From a candidate division Zixibacteria bacterium SM23_81 (lineage in GTDB: Bacteria; SM23-81): a stretch of DNA of 64,000 nucleotides. The DNA lies in assembly GCA_001304015.1 (NCBI GenBank), contig LJUY01000003.1:62001-126000 (forward strand). Reading direction: 5' to 3'. Numbering within the stretch: position 1 is the first letter of the stretch; each line of letters opens with the position of its first letter. The notes below the pieces were generated by a model. It made no database searches, was not told the origin of the DNA, and worked only from the letters and a program-made list of their open reading frames with translations. Below are positions 36,164 to 44,226 of this stretch, piece by piece. The position numbers were made by a program, and so were the translations under genes.

Positions 36164-36497
36164 GGACCTTCGTCTGCTGGTGAAACTTCAGGATCTGGAT
36201 TTGATGATCCGGGAGGCTTCTGTTCAGCAGGAGAAGAACCTTGGTTTCAAGATTGAGGGTGTCTCGCGACTTCAAGAAGCCCGTAAGGAGCTCGCCCGAT
36301 CCATAGAGCCAAGATTGCTTAAAAGCTATGAGCGGTTGCAGAGACGCTACGAACGGGCGGTGGTTCCCGTCTATCGAGGCGTCTGCCTGGGCTGTTTCAT
36401 GACCGTTCCCATAGCTCACCACCAGGCTATTAAGAGCCATAAAACAGTGAGAGTTTGTGAAAATTGCGGCAGAATTCTCTGCTGGCTTGGGGATTGA
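36132..36497 (+). CDS. short C4 zinc-ribbon coiled-coil protein
   Basis: A 121-residue protein with a coiled-coil start (residues 12-75) and a C-terminal C4 zinc ribbon (CLGC at 85-88 and CENC at 109-112, around TVPIAHHQAIK). The family (zf-RING_7, CdsZ-like) is usually about twice as long, so the coiled coil is shortened, though the reading frame is clean. The gene overlaps the PTS IIA gene by 32 nt; GGAG lies 7 nt before ATG 36132. Proposed roles in the family include ribosome rescue or peptidoglycan-linked functions, but none can be assigned here. Confidence 0.75.
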   Translation: MSSPQKQSPREDLRLLVKLQDLDLMIREASVQQEKNLGFKIEGVSRLQEARKELARSIEPRLLKSYERLQRRYERAVVPVYRGVCLGCFMTVPIAHHQAIKSHKTVRVCENCGRILCWLGD

Positions 36498-36536
36498 GGA
36501 TGTAGAGGAAAACAAGAGGCTTTAAGTATGACGAAA

Positions 36537-36556
36537 CCCGCTGAAGCGGGCTTTTT
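36537..36556 (+). terminator. rho-independent terminator after zinc-ribbon gene
   Basis: CCCGC stem, TGAA loop, GCGGG stem, then CTTTTT. It ends the PTS IIA-zinc ribbon unit and is 40 nt past the stop. Confidence 0.75.
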
Positions 36557-36924
36557 CATGTGTGGTAGTTAAGGCGAAAATTTATAAGCACTGCATTACA
36601 AGTCCGTTGTTCTTTCTAGCGTAGCTACGAACACTGCTTCTAATACAGGTGGAATAGGGGAGAAGTTCATTTCAAAAGAGACATTGATTGAACAGTAGAG
36701 CAGGGGACTGCGAAGCCCATGAGCTATTAGGACAACTGCTTACCGTTAAGGAAGATATAAATTTCAGACTGAGAATTTCTTCGAATTTGTTTCAAATTAT
36801 AGTCAGAAGGGCGGATGCCAGAGCTTTGGTTCCAGAGGTAATGGAAATGTTTACTCAATCACCCAAGCAGAGAAAGCAACCTCAAAAGTTCAGCACAAAC
36901 TCAAAAGCAGGGTTCGGCGCTGTT
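36557..36924. other. spacer without recognisable gene
   Basis: AT-richer than its flanks. An open frame begins at a TTG at 36688 but has no ribosome site and no family resemblance, so it is not called. The stretch TTCGAATTTGTTTCAAAT near 36780 recurs in similar form near 40260, hinting at a decayed repeat. Confidence 0.4.
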
Positions 36925-39900
36925 CTATTGGCCTGAGCTCAAATTCCGGTCGAACTCACCCACCTTGTTTGATTCCTTCGACTTATTACCAGCCCCATCT
37001 ACAGCCCTGACGGTATAGTAGTAATTGGTACTCACATCACCAGCGGTGCCTATATCCGTATAGGTGGTGTCGGAGGTGTCGTCCAGAGAATAGCCGGAAG
37101 AGGTGGCCTCGGTGTTCCGATAGATCACGTAGCTAGCCACTCCCACATTATCGTAAGGCTCGGTCCAGTGGAGGAAAATATCACCACCGGCCAGTTTGAC
37201 ATCCAGGTCTCCAATGGTTTCCGGCGGTTCTGGTGAGATGAAGTAATTGTCCCCTGAGGTGAAGCCCGATGTGGCGCCATGGTCGTCCACCGCCTGTACA
37301 TGCCAGTAGCAGATCGCGCCCGGGAGCAGGTTCTCATAATCCTCCAGACTGTCCAGTCTCACGTACACCGAAGGATCCTTAACCTCAGTCCCTTCGATGC
37401 CCTCCTGGTGAACCTCGGGACTGGAAAAGCTGCTATCATGGTCGATTTCAAGGGTATAGGTAACCATATTGAAGGGATCCGGATCCTCTACCTCTATCCA
37501 GACCAGCAGGTCATGGGCATCCAGGGAGTCTCCGTTCTCGGGGAGAAGGATCACCGGCACGGGCGGTGGCGTGTTTTCCAAATTGACGAAGAGGACGGCA
37601 AATTCCGGCCGGTCAATAAAGGGATTGCGATTATCCTGTATGGTAAAGACGGTGTTGTTGCGATCGAGTTCCTTTAGGCTGACAGGATCCTCTAGATGCC
37701 ACTCGAAGAGCATCTCGGCCGCCCAAGGGAGAAGCTCAGCACCATCAGTCATGGGGCTGCCGGGCCATCCCGAATCTTCCGTGTAATATCTTGTGGACAT
37801 ATAGAAGTAGGTGCGCGCAAGGTCACCTTTGTACTCGTCGATCGGTTCAAATACAGTCCCCGAATATCCAGGATACGAACAAGAACCCCTCTTGCTACCG
37901 TTGAGCGAGGTCCATTCTGGTGCCGCAACCTCTCCGTACGGATAAACGCCCCGGTTGCCATTGACGTGCGCATCGCACGGATAAAGGGCAAATAGGTCCG
38001 AGTGCATCGGCGACACATCGCCTCCGAACCAGCTCTTGGGCCAGGAGTGCTCACGGGTATAACCATTGCCTTCCTGGCCACCAACTCCACCTTCATCCTC
38101 GCCGAAAGTGTACTCGTAAGGTGGAATACCACCGGGAACATCTGAATAGATGTCCCACACCTTGCCGTTGGGCTTGTCATCGGTAGTATAAAAGGCTGTC
38201 CAAGCATAGTCGTAGCTGTGTACGGTGTGGTCATCGATGATTTGGTGGAGTGCTGCCTTCAGGGAATCCCCTTCCAGCCCTTCAGCGCTGTCATAGTAGC
38301 CCTCGGGAACACCATTATCTACGAAATGGAAGAGGTAGCTAGTCGCCATCGTGGGATTTCCGAAGAGGTCCTCCACACCGTTCACTGTGAGTGTATAGTC
38401 GACCTCCGACATGGATGAGACGGTCAAGATTATCTGGTCGGGGTAATTTCCGTTCCACGAAGCATCAAGAACGGCAAGATCCTCGATGGTGTAATTTGTG
38501 GCCACTTCGGCACTCGTCTCCTCCACCTCCTCGGAGAAGGTGACATAGATCGTCGTTTTGCCCGTGGGGGTGACCAGGAGGATGATTGGCGCAAAGTCGT
38601 CTCCCGCCCACACCACATCGTTCCCGTCCCGCGGCTCGATCATGAAGTGATTGGAGTGATAGGTGACTGGACCGATGATGTCATACGAGCTCCCGAGCGT
38701 CGGTGAGAAATCGTACCCTAGATTGCCCACACGCCCGGCACCGCTGCCGTCGTCTAACTCCCATTCCCCGGATCCTGCATTTGGGTTCGTGCAGGCGGCG
38801 CTATCAATCTCGACCAGAACGCCTTCGTACTCCTCCAAGGATACAGCAGCGGTGGTAATTATAACAGGCTCTGGGATACTCGTGCCTGTTGAACTGTAAA
38901 GAAGCACAGCATCCACGACAAGCGTATTGCCCGCATAACCCTGCTCGGCGCTTTCTGTCACGTAGCCTCTGATCACGGTGGAATCACTCAGTGTGACAGT
39001 ATCTGAACTCTGAACCCATATGCCGTTCCATGGGCCGCTCCCATCCTGTATGACAAAGGAATTATCGAATCGTGCCGTCACGACGCCATGGGTGATGACC
39101 TCCTCGCCATCAAAAGGAGAGTCCGGAGACTCGCCCTGGATCTCATGAATGGTGGCATAATAGGGTAGAGAGTAGCTCTGCAGACCGGTAATGCTCGTGT
39201 CAGGCAGATCGTTTGCTGCCAGGATCTGAAAATAGACGGTCGTCCCCTCGGAGTGAGAGGGGATCGGCGTATCCGTCAGGTAGGTTTCACCCGCTGACGG
39301 TGACATGCCGATCTCATTGGGAAGTGAGGAGTCGGAGACCCCCCAATAGAGCAAGACCGAGGTGATGGTGGCAGTTGAATCGATCACGTCGGCTGTGACA
39401 TCAACCCCCTCGCCGGCCACGGGGAGCTCGGGCACCGTGCTGATACTTGAGATCGTGGGTCCTTGGAGAGGCGGCGCCGCGCTGTGGGACCCGGGGCTCG
39501 CATCCGTTGCCAGCTCCACGGGAGTCGCGGTCCACTCCGAAGGGTTGTAGGTCGAATTCGCAGTGTTGACGTCATAGTTTCGGACGTAATCGGCGTTCTC
39601 GAAGGCGGCCCCGGTGACGACAACGTAGTCGACAGTTTCCCCGATTGGATCGATCAGCTTGGCTCCGTCGCCGACCTTGCCGTTCCAGAGACCGTTGCTG
39701 TTTGACCATGCTTCGTCCGGGAAATCCACAGGGAAGCCTGTGACCGTTGTCGCGTCGCCAGACACGAGGGCCTCGCCAGGATCGATCTGGCCGGAGAGAT
39801 TCCATGTAAAAATGTCCCCGCCGTTGCCCACCGCAACCACCGACCAGCCGGTAAGATCACTCGCGGTACTTGCGGCGTTATAGATCTCGATGAACCGATC

Positions 39901-40023
39901 CGTCGTGTAGTTGAGATGTGGATCACACAGTTCCGATATGAGGATGCTTGACTGGGCCCACACGTGCGATCCCCACAAAAGAGTTAGAGCTACCGCAATC
40001 GGGAGATTGCTTACAACTTTCAT
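36925..40023 (-). CDS. secreted endonuclease I with lamin-tail and Fn3-like domains
   Basis: A 1032-residue secreted protein. The signal peptide ends near WGSHVWAQ, a lamin-tail domain follows (ILISELCDPHLNYTTDRFIE), then OB-fold/Ig-like stretches, and the endonuclease I domain lies in the middle, roughly residues 600-830. The EndA/NucM motif is EHSWPKSWFGG (catalytic His), with AHVNGNRGVYPYG and a later Asn/His segment. The family makes non-specific cuts in DNA with Mg. The C terminus is an Fn3-like module ending NKVGEFDRNLSSGQ, very like the end of the M1 peptidase at 44227. No PNP-type sorting domain is present. ATG 40023 is preferred to TTG 40047 because it leaves a clean signal. Confidence 0.85.
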   Translation of the reverse strand: MKVVSNLPIAVALTLLWGSHVWAQSSILISELCDPHLNYTTDRFIEIYNAASTASDLTGWSVVAVGNGGDIFTWNLSGQIDPGEALVSGDATTVTGFPVDFPDEAWSNSNGLWNGKVGDGAKLIDPIGETVDYVVVTGAAFENADYVRNYDVNTANSTYNPSEWTATPVELATDASPGSHSAAPPLQGPTISSISTVPELPVAGEGVDVTADVIDSTATITSVLLYWGVSDSSLPNEIGMSPSAGETYLTDTPIPSHSEGTTVYFQILAANDLPDTSITGLQSYSLPYYATIHEIQGESPDSPFDGEEVITHGVVTARFDNSFVIQDGSGPWNGIWVQSSDTVTLSDSTVIRGYVTESAEQGYAGNTLVVDAVLLYSSTGTSIPEPVIITTAAVSLEEYEGVLVEIDSAACTNPNAGSGEWELDDGSGAGRVGNLGYDFSPTLGSSYDIIGPVTYHSNHFMIEPRDGNDVVWAGDDFAPIILLVTPTGKTTIYVTFSEEVEETSAEVATNYTIEDLAVLDASWNGNYPDQIILTVSSMSEVDYTLTVNGVEDLFGNPTMATSYLFHFVDNGVPEGYYDSAEGLEGDSLKAALHQIIDDHTVHSYDYAWTAFYTTDDKPNGKVWDIYSDVPGGIPPYEYTFGEDEGGVGGQEGNGYTREHSWPKSWFGGDVSPMHSDLFALYPCDAHVNGNRGVYPYGEVAAPEWTSLNGSKRGSCSYPGYSGTVFEPIDEYKGDLARTYFYMSTRYYTEDSGWPGSPMTDGAELLPWAAEMLFEWHLEDPVSLKELDRNNTVFTIQDNRNPFIDRPEFAVLFVNLENTPPPVPVILLPENGDSLDAHDLLVWIEVEDPDPFNMVTYTLEIDHDSSFSSPEVHQEGIEGTEVKDPSVYVRLDSLEDYENLLPGAICYWHVQAVDDHGATSGFTSGDNYFISPEPPETIGDLDVKLAGGDIFLHWTEPYDNVGVASYVIYRNTEATSSGYSLDDTSDTTYTDIGTAGDVSTNYYYTVRAVDGAGNKSKESNKVGEFDRNLSSGQ

Positions 40024-40067
40024 TCTAGGCTCTCGATTCTTTGACAAGGCGCGTTATCTTGAAACAT

Positions 40068-40095
40068 TTCATAAAACATTTTTAATAGATGACAA
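40068..40095 (-). promoter_or_regulatory. possible promoter for the endonuclease gene
   Basis: On the minus strand TTGTCA (40095-40090), a 16-nt spacer and TATGAA (40073-40068). One base off in the -35 and two in the -10. It lies 45 nt before the start codon. Confidence 0.4.
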
Positions 40096-40195
40096 GTACG
40101 GGACATACACAATACATCGTCTTACAAGCAAAGGATACCACAAATACCCGGATTTGTCAAGAAATTATAGTGGAGCTGTACAATGGCACATTCAT

Positions 40196-40230
40196 AAAAG
40201 GCCCTCTCCGTGAGCTTGGGAGGGCCTTTT
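40196..40230 (-). terminator. strong hairpin with T-run on both strands
   Basis: AAAAGGCCCTC and GAGGGCCTTTT form an 11-bp stem with a roughly 12-nt loop, giving T-runs at both ends. It could stop transcripts from the pckA side before the endonuclease promoter. No + strand gene ends nearby. Confidence 0.55.
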
Positions 40231-40354
40231 ATCTACATCAAATGCAATCCCAAAATTTGTTTCGAATTTGTTTCAATATTTATGGTCAAATATGGCAAAT
40301 TTTGGTTATTTATGGTGCGGTGAGCAATCTCGACAACAGAATATAAAGAAAGGA

Positions 40355-40385
40355 AGTTGCATAAGTTTCAAGGACTTACGCAACT
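40355..40385. repeat. GTTGC-family hairpin, copy 1
   Basis: Arms AGTTGCATAAGT and ACTTACGCAACT form a 12-bp stem with one G-T-type mismatch and the loop TTCAAGG. TCAAGGAC and the CGCAAC arm are shared with the copy at 44153-44192, and the same GTTGC/GCAAC arms recur at 47321-47355. Confidence 0.55.
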
Positions 40386-40390
40386 CCCCT

Positions 40391-40440
40391 GGGAAGGCTT
40401 AAAAGGCCGCTGCTCTACCTAGCTGAGCTACAGGTTCGCA
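40391..40440 (-). pseudogene. tRNA-Lys-like 5' half fragment
   Basis: On the minus strand the D-arm TAGCTCAGCTAGGTAGAGCA is perfect and is followed by an anticodon-like CTTTTAA loop (TTT, Lys). The anticodon stem has only three proper pairs, and no T-arm or acceptor 3' strand follows; the sequence runs instead into a GTTGC-family hairpin. It looks like a broken tRNA or integration-site relic, not a functional tRNA. Confidence 0.5.
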
Positions 40441-40710
40441 ATATTGCCGAAATGGTATATTGAAAAGCCGTCGGGTGAAGCCATCCGACGGCATTGAAAT
40501 CGGGAATCGATATTCGAGACTGGAGACTTGAGATCCGTGTTGCGTAATACGTGATGCGTGAAAATCGGAGACTCGAGACTCGCCAGGGACCTGCCAACTG
40601 CAACTCGTCTTTCACTGCCAACTGCTACTGCTAACTACCAGTTTTTTTGCTGCATACTGCTTACCAGTTTTTCATTGCCATTGCTATTGCCACTCTTCCT
40701 CCTGCTTCAC

Positions 40711-42363
40711 TCACCGCTTCCCATACCTCTTCGGGCCGGCATCGACGACCTCTTGAGGGCATCCACTGGCGAAGAGTTTAAAGTTCTCGATAAACCGTGC
40801 TGCCAAGGCATCATATTTTTTCCAGTACTCCTCTTTATCACCCCAGGAGGTGGATGGCTCCAGGACATCCTCGGGCACATCGGGACAGGAAAGAGGAACT
40901 TCAAAGCCAAACAGCTTATCCTTGCGGTATTTGACCTTATTTAGCTTGCCTTCCAGAGCTGCGTTGAGGAGATTACGGGTATGCCCAATGCTTATGCGTT
41001 TGCCCACTCCGAAACGGCCTCCCACCAAGCCGGTGTTGACCAACCAGCATTGGGATTTATGCTTGAGCATCCTCTGTTTCAGCATCTCGGCGTATTCGAA
41101 GGGGTGCCGCACCATGAACGGAGCGCCAAAGCAGGCACTGAAGGTAATTTCCGGTTCGATGCCCAGCTCGATTTCGGTTCCTGCGATCTTGGAGGTGTAA
41201 CCGCTGATGAAATGATATTGGGCCTGTTCCGGGGTAAGTCGAGCGACGGGGGGCATCACGCCGGATGCATCACAGGTCAGGAAAATGATGTTCTTAGGGT
41301 GAGAAGGAGCCATCTTCTCAGGCACCACATTGGGGATAAACTCCAGGGGATAGGAAGCCCGGGTGTTTTCCGTGAGGATGTCATCATCCAGGTCAATCCT
41401 GCGACTGGCCGGATCATAGATCACATTTTCAAGAATGGTGCCGAATCTTCTCGTGAATGCGTAGATCTGCGGCTCGTGTTCCGCAGAAAGCTGAATGACC
41501 TTGGCATAGCAACCACTTTCGAAGTTGAATATGCCGGCTGAGCTCCACCCATGTTCGTCATCGCCGATCAATCTTCTTTTAGGATCTACCGAGAGGGTGG
41601 TTTTTCCGGTGCCGCTGAGTCCGAAAAAAAGGGCCACATCCCCGGCCTGGCCTAAATTAGCAGAACAATGCATGGGGAGTACATCCTCAAAGGTAAGCAG
41701 GAAATTCAACACGGTGAAGATCGATTTTTTGATTTCGCCGCCGTAGAGGGAATTTGAGATGATGCCCATCCGTTCGGCGAAATTGAGCACTATAGCGGTT
41801 TCAGTTCGAGTGCCATCTATTTTGGGGTCCACTTTGAAGCCGGGTACGCTGATAATCGTAAACTAGGGCACAAAATGCTTGAGCTCATCCTGATCATAGA
41901 TGGTCAGAAACATGTTGCGGGCAAACAAACTCTGCCATGCTTTCTCGGTGATGATGCGCACCCGCAAGCGATATTCGGAATCGGCCCTGGCGTGGCAATC
42001 CTGAATGAAAAATTCTTCGTCCTGGGCAAATGCCTGCACTCGCGCTACAAGTGCTTTGAATTGCTCAACACTGAAAGGACGATTGTACTCACCCCACCAG
42101 ATCTTGTTTTCGGTGGTTTCCTCTCGGATAACGGATTTGTCTGCAGCCGCTCGTGCCGTGTGCTCTCCCGTGTTCACCAAAATGGGCCCTTGATGGACGC
42201 TATGTCCTTCATTGCGGAATACGATTTCCTCGTAAAGCGCAGAGGTTGGTAGATTCCAAAAAGCCCTCTCCAGATGAACCAGGCCGTGATTTTCCAGTCC
42301 GAAGTCTGAGGCTAAATCCAGAGCTTGTTTGGTAGCAGGTGTATCGAATTAAAGATATTTCAT
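40711..42363 (-). pseudogene. pckA: ATP-type phosphoenolpyruvate carboxykinase with two in-frame stops
   Basis: The full 550-codon frame of PEP carboxykinase (ATP), the oxaloacetate-to-PEP step of gluconeogenesis, is conserved. Motifs include HQGPILVNTGEHTARAAADK, FFGLSGTGKTTLSVDPKR (Walker A) and LIGDDEHGW. However, codon 5 (42351-42349) is TAA and codon 167 (41865-41863) is TAG, both in the correct frame with matching residues on either side (MKYL*FDTP and KHFVP*FTII). The family normally has Glu at the second place, so single changes GAA to TAA and GAG to TAG would explain them. No substitute start exists between them. Either a very recent pseudogene or consensus errors in the assembly. 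ATG 42363 overlaps the aminotransferase stop by 4 nt. Confidence 0.85.
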
Positions 42364-43577
42364 GTCCAATCCCTCACCAGCTTGCGATCTCCGATATACA
42401 GCTCGTTGGGAGAATTCAGGTCCAATGCCCATTTCATACGCTCAATACCTTCGGTGATGTCTTTGACCGAGCCGCAATAGCTCAGACGTAAGAAGCCTTC
42501 CATGCCGAACTCAACTCCCGGCACGGCTAAAACCAGAACTTTGTTCAGCAGAAAATCGGCAATTTTGGTCGAATCCTTCCCATAGACGGTGAAGTCCACG
42601 AAACAATAGAAAGTGCCATCGGGTTTTATGACCTTGATCCCGTCGAAGGAGCTGAGATGCTCCATCATGATATTGCGATTCTTCTCTAGGGTCACCCGAA
42701 GATTTTCGACACTGGATTGTGTTCCCATGAGTGCTCCAACGGCAGCTTTTTGAAGCACTATAGAAGGTCCTGAAGTTTGATGCGCTTGAATGTTGGTCAT
42801 TACCTCTATGAGCTTCTTGTTTGCTACCGCCCAACCAATTCTGAAACCGGTCATGGCATATTGCTTGGAGACCCCATTGACGACGATCAGCTTTGAGTTC
42901 TCAGATAAGTTTTTAGCGTATTTATAGCAGTTGATGGGTTTGCGATTATCAAAGACCAACCGGTGGTAGATGTCATCCATGATGAGATACAGATCATGTT
43001 TCTCGCAGAATTCCACCACATCGGCGATGAATTCTTCCGAATACACCGCTCCCGTGGGATTGTTGGGGCTGTTGATGATGATGACTTTGGTATAAGATCC
43101 CACTTTTTCTTCGATATCCTGAATTCTGGGATAGAATGTGCCATCTTTAGGAAGGACCGAAACCGGAATGGCCTGACAGAGCTTGACCATCTCCGGATAG
43201 CTGACCCAATATGGTGCCGGAAAGATGACCTCCTCCTGAGGATTCAAAATAGCTTGCAGGGCCACCATGATAGCCTGTTTGGCACCTCCCGAGGCCATCA
43301 CATTTTCCGGTTCTACCAGGCGGTTATAATACTCCTCCGTGTATCGAATGATGGCCTTCTTCAACGACGGAATGCCATTGGGGGGCGTGTATCTGACTTC
43401 GCCGGTATTCAGATGTTCCATTGCTGCCTTGATGGCCTCAACGGGAACCTTGCTCATGGGTTCGCCACCGCCCAGATGAATGATGGGATCTCCCTTTTCA
43501 CGAAGGATAGCCGCCTTTTCATTGAGCTTCAGGGTGGCTGACGACTTGATTGTTCTGGCAATTTGGCTGATGTTCAT
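42360..43577 (-). CDS. PLP-dependent aspartate aminotransferase-like aminotransferase
   Basis: A 405-residue class I aminotransferase moving amino groups between aspartate (or another amino acid) and 2-oxoglutarate. The pyridoxal lysine is K238 in NGVSKQYAMTGFRIGW, with NSPNNPTGAVY for PLP-Asn and Asp201-Asp202 in the following strand, and a C-terminal GFLRLSYCGS holding the substrate Arg. Oxaloacetate made here would feed the PEP carboxykinase encoded 3', so the two form a sensible gluconeogenic pair; the pckA start overlaps its stop. A TATAAT-like box lies only about 13 nt before ATG, without a clear -35. Confidence 0.9.
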   Translation of the reverse strand: MNISQIARTIKSSATLKLNEKAAILREKGDPIIHLGGGEPMSKVPVEAIKAAMEHLNTGEVRYTPPNGIPSLKKAIIRYTEEYYNRLVEPENVMASGGAKQAIMVALQAILNPQEEVIFPAPYWVSYPEMVKLCQAIPVSVLPKDGTFYPRIQDIEEKVGSYTKVIIINSPNNPTGAVYSEEFIADVVEFCEKHDLYLIMDDIYHRLVFDNRKPINCYKYAKNLSENSKLIVVNGVSKQYAMTGFRIGWAVANKKLIEVMTNIQAHQTSGPSIVLQKAAVGALMGTQSSVENLRVTLEKNRNIMMEHLSSFDGIKVIKPDGTFYCFVDFTVYGKDSTKIADFLLNKVLVLAVPGVEFGMEGFLRLSYCGSVKDITEGIERMKWALDLNSPNELYIGDRKLVRDWT

Positions 43578-44226
43578 CTTTAATCCTTCATTATAAGAAA
43601 CACATTTTTTAATCCAGGTGACTTAAAATAGTAGTAAATCTGGGGAAGAAATCAAGCCTTATCCTCAATAAGGGATGCGATGCGTGAACAGCGCAGGTAC
43701 GTTCTCGTTATTTCCTTAGTCTAACTCGCCTTTTGGATAAAAGCCAAGATGTGCAAAAGAAGCTCAAATTTCGAATCTATAATAGCACAAATCTAAGGAT
43801 TGTCAAGAGAAAATGGGCTAAGAGAAGACAAAGATCACACAAACTCTCCTTACATGAAGAGGGGAGGCAGAATTTTGACCCGAATTATTCGTGAAATTCG
43901 ATTGATCCTTGAAAAGCGGAGACTTGAGATTCGTGAATCGTTAATCGGTAATCGTTGAGCGAGATTCGTTAAAAATAGAGCCTAGAGACTGAGAAGTGGA
44001 GACTCGTGAGAAACATAATGGCAATTGGCAATGGCAGTAGCAATAAAAGCGTAGTAAGCTACCACCGCTGACTATTCTCTTATTGCCATTGCCATCGTCA
44101 TTGCTATTGCCACTTTGTATACAGGGCGTGAGTCTCAAAGATTTAAATACAAAAGGGAGTTGCACAATTCTCAAGGACCCGCGCAACCCCTTCTGATTGA
44201 TCATTAACTCACTTGCGTTTACTTCA
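43578..44226. repeat. 649-nt spacer with modular tracts and hairpin
   Basis: No gene seen. A GAGACTTGAGATTCGTGAATC tract starts near 43915, GAGACTCGTGAG follows near 44000, GGCAATGGCAG at about 44025 and CCATTGCCATCGTC near 44090, then a GTTGC-family hairpin at 44153-44192 beside the end of the M1 peptidase. The left third is AT-rich and plain. Confidence 0.5.
44153..44192. repeat. GTTGC-family hairpin, copy 2
   Basis: AAGGG-A-GTTGC and GCAAC-CCCTT arms around a loop holding TCAAGGACCCG. It matches the copy at 40355-40385 over about 31 positions with few changes. It lies just past the stop of the M1 peptidase gene and could act as its terminator, though the T-run is short. Confidence 0.55.

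Larger units (their letters stand above)
40024..40710. repeat. 687-nt spacer with terminator, tRNA fragment and repeats
   Basis: No protein gene. In order: endonuclease promoter candidate, a strong hairpin (40196-40230), a GTTGC-family hairpin (40355-40385), a minus-strand tRNA-Lys-like 5' fragment (40391-40440), a GCCGTCGG/CCGACGGC hairpin (40467-40492), and a modular tract with GAGACTCG, GCGTAATACG, CAACTGC and CCATTGCC motifs (about 40500-40695). Confidence 0.55.

Noticed and set aside
36688-36936. Open frame of 82 codons from TTG 36688
   Set aside because: No ribosome site, no family resemblance and composition like the AT-rich spacer; it ends within the endonuclease gene on the other strand.
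40391-40440. Functional tRNA-Lys gene
   Set aside because: The anticodon stem is disrupted and the T-arm and acceptor 3' strand are missing; recorded as a fragment.
43580-43600. TATAAT before the aminotransferase start as a promoter
   Set aside because: It lies only about 13 nt before the ATG and has no -35 at proper spacing, so it is not called.
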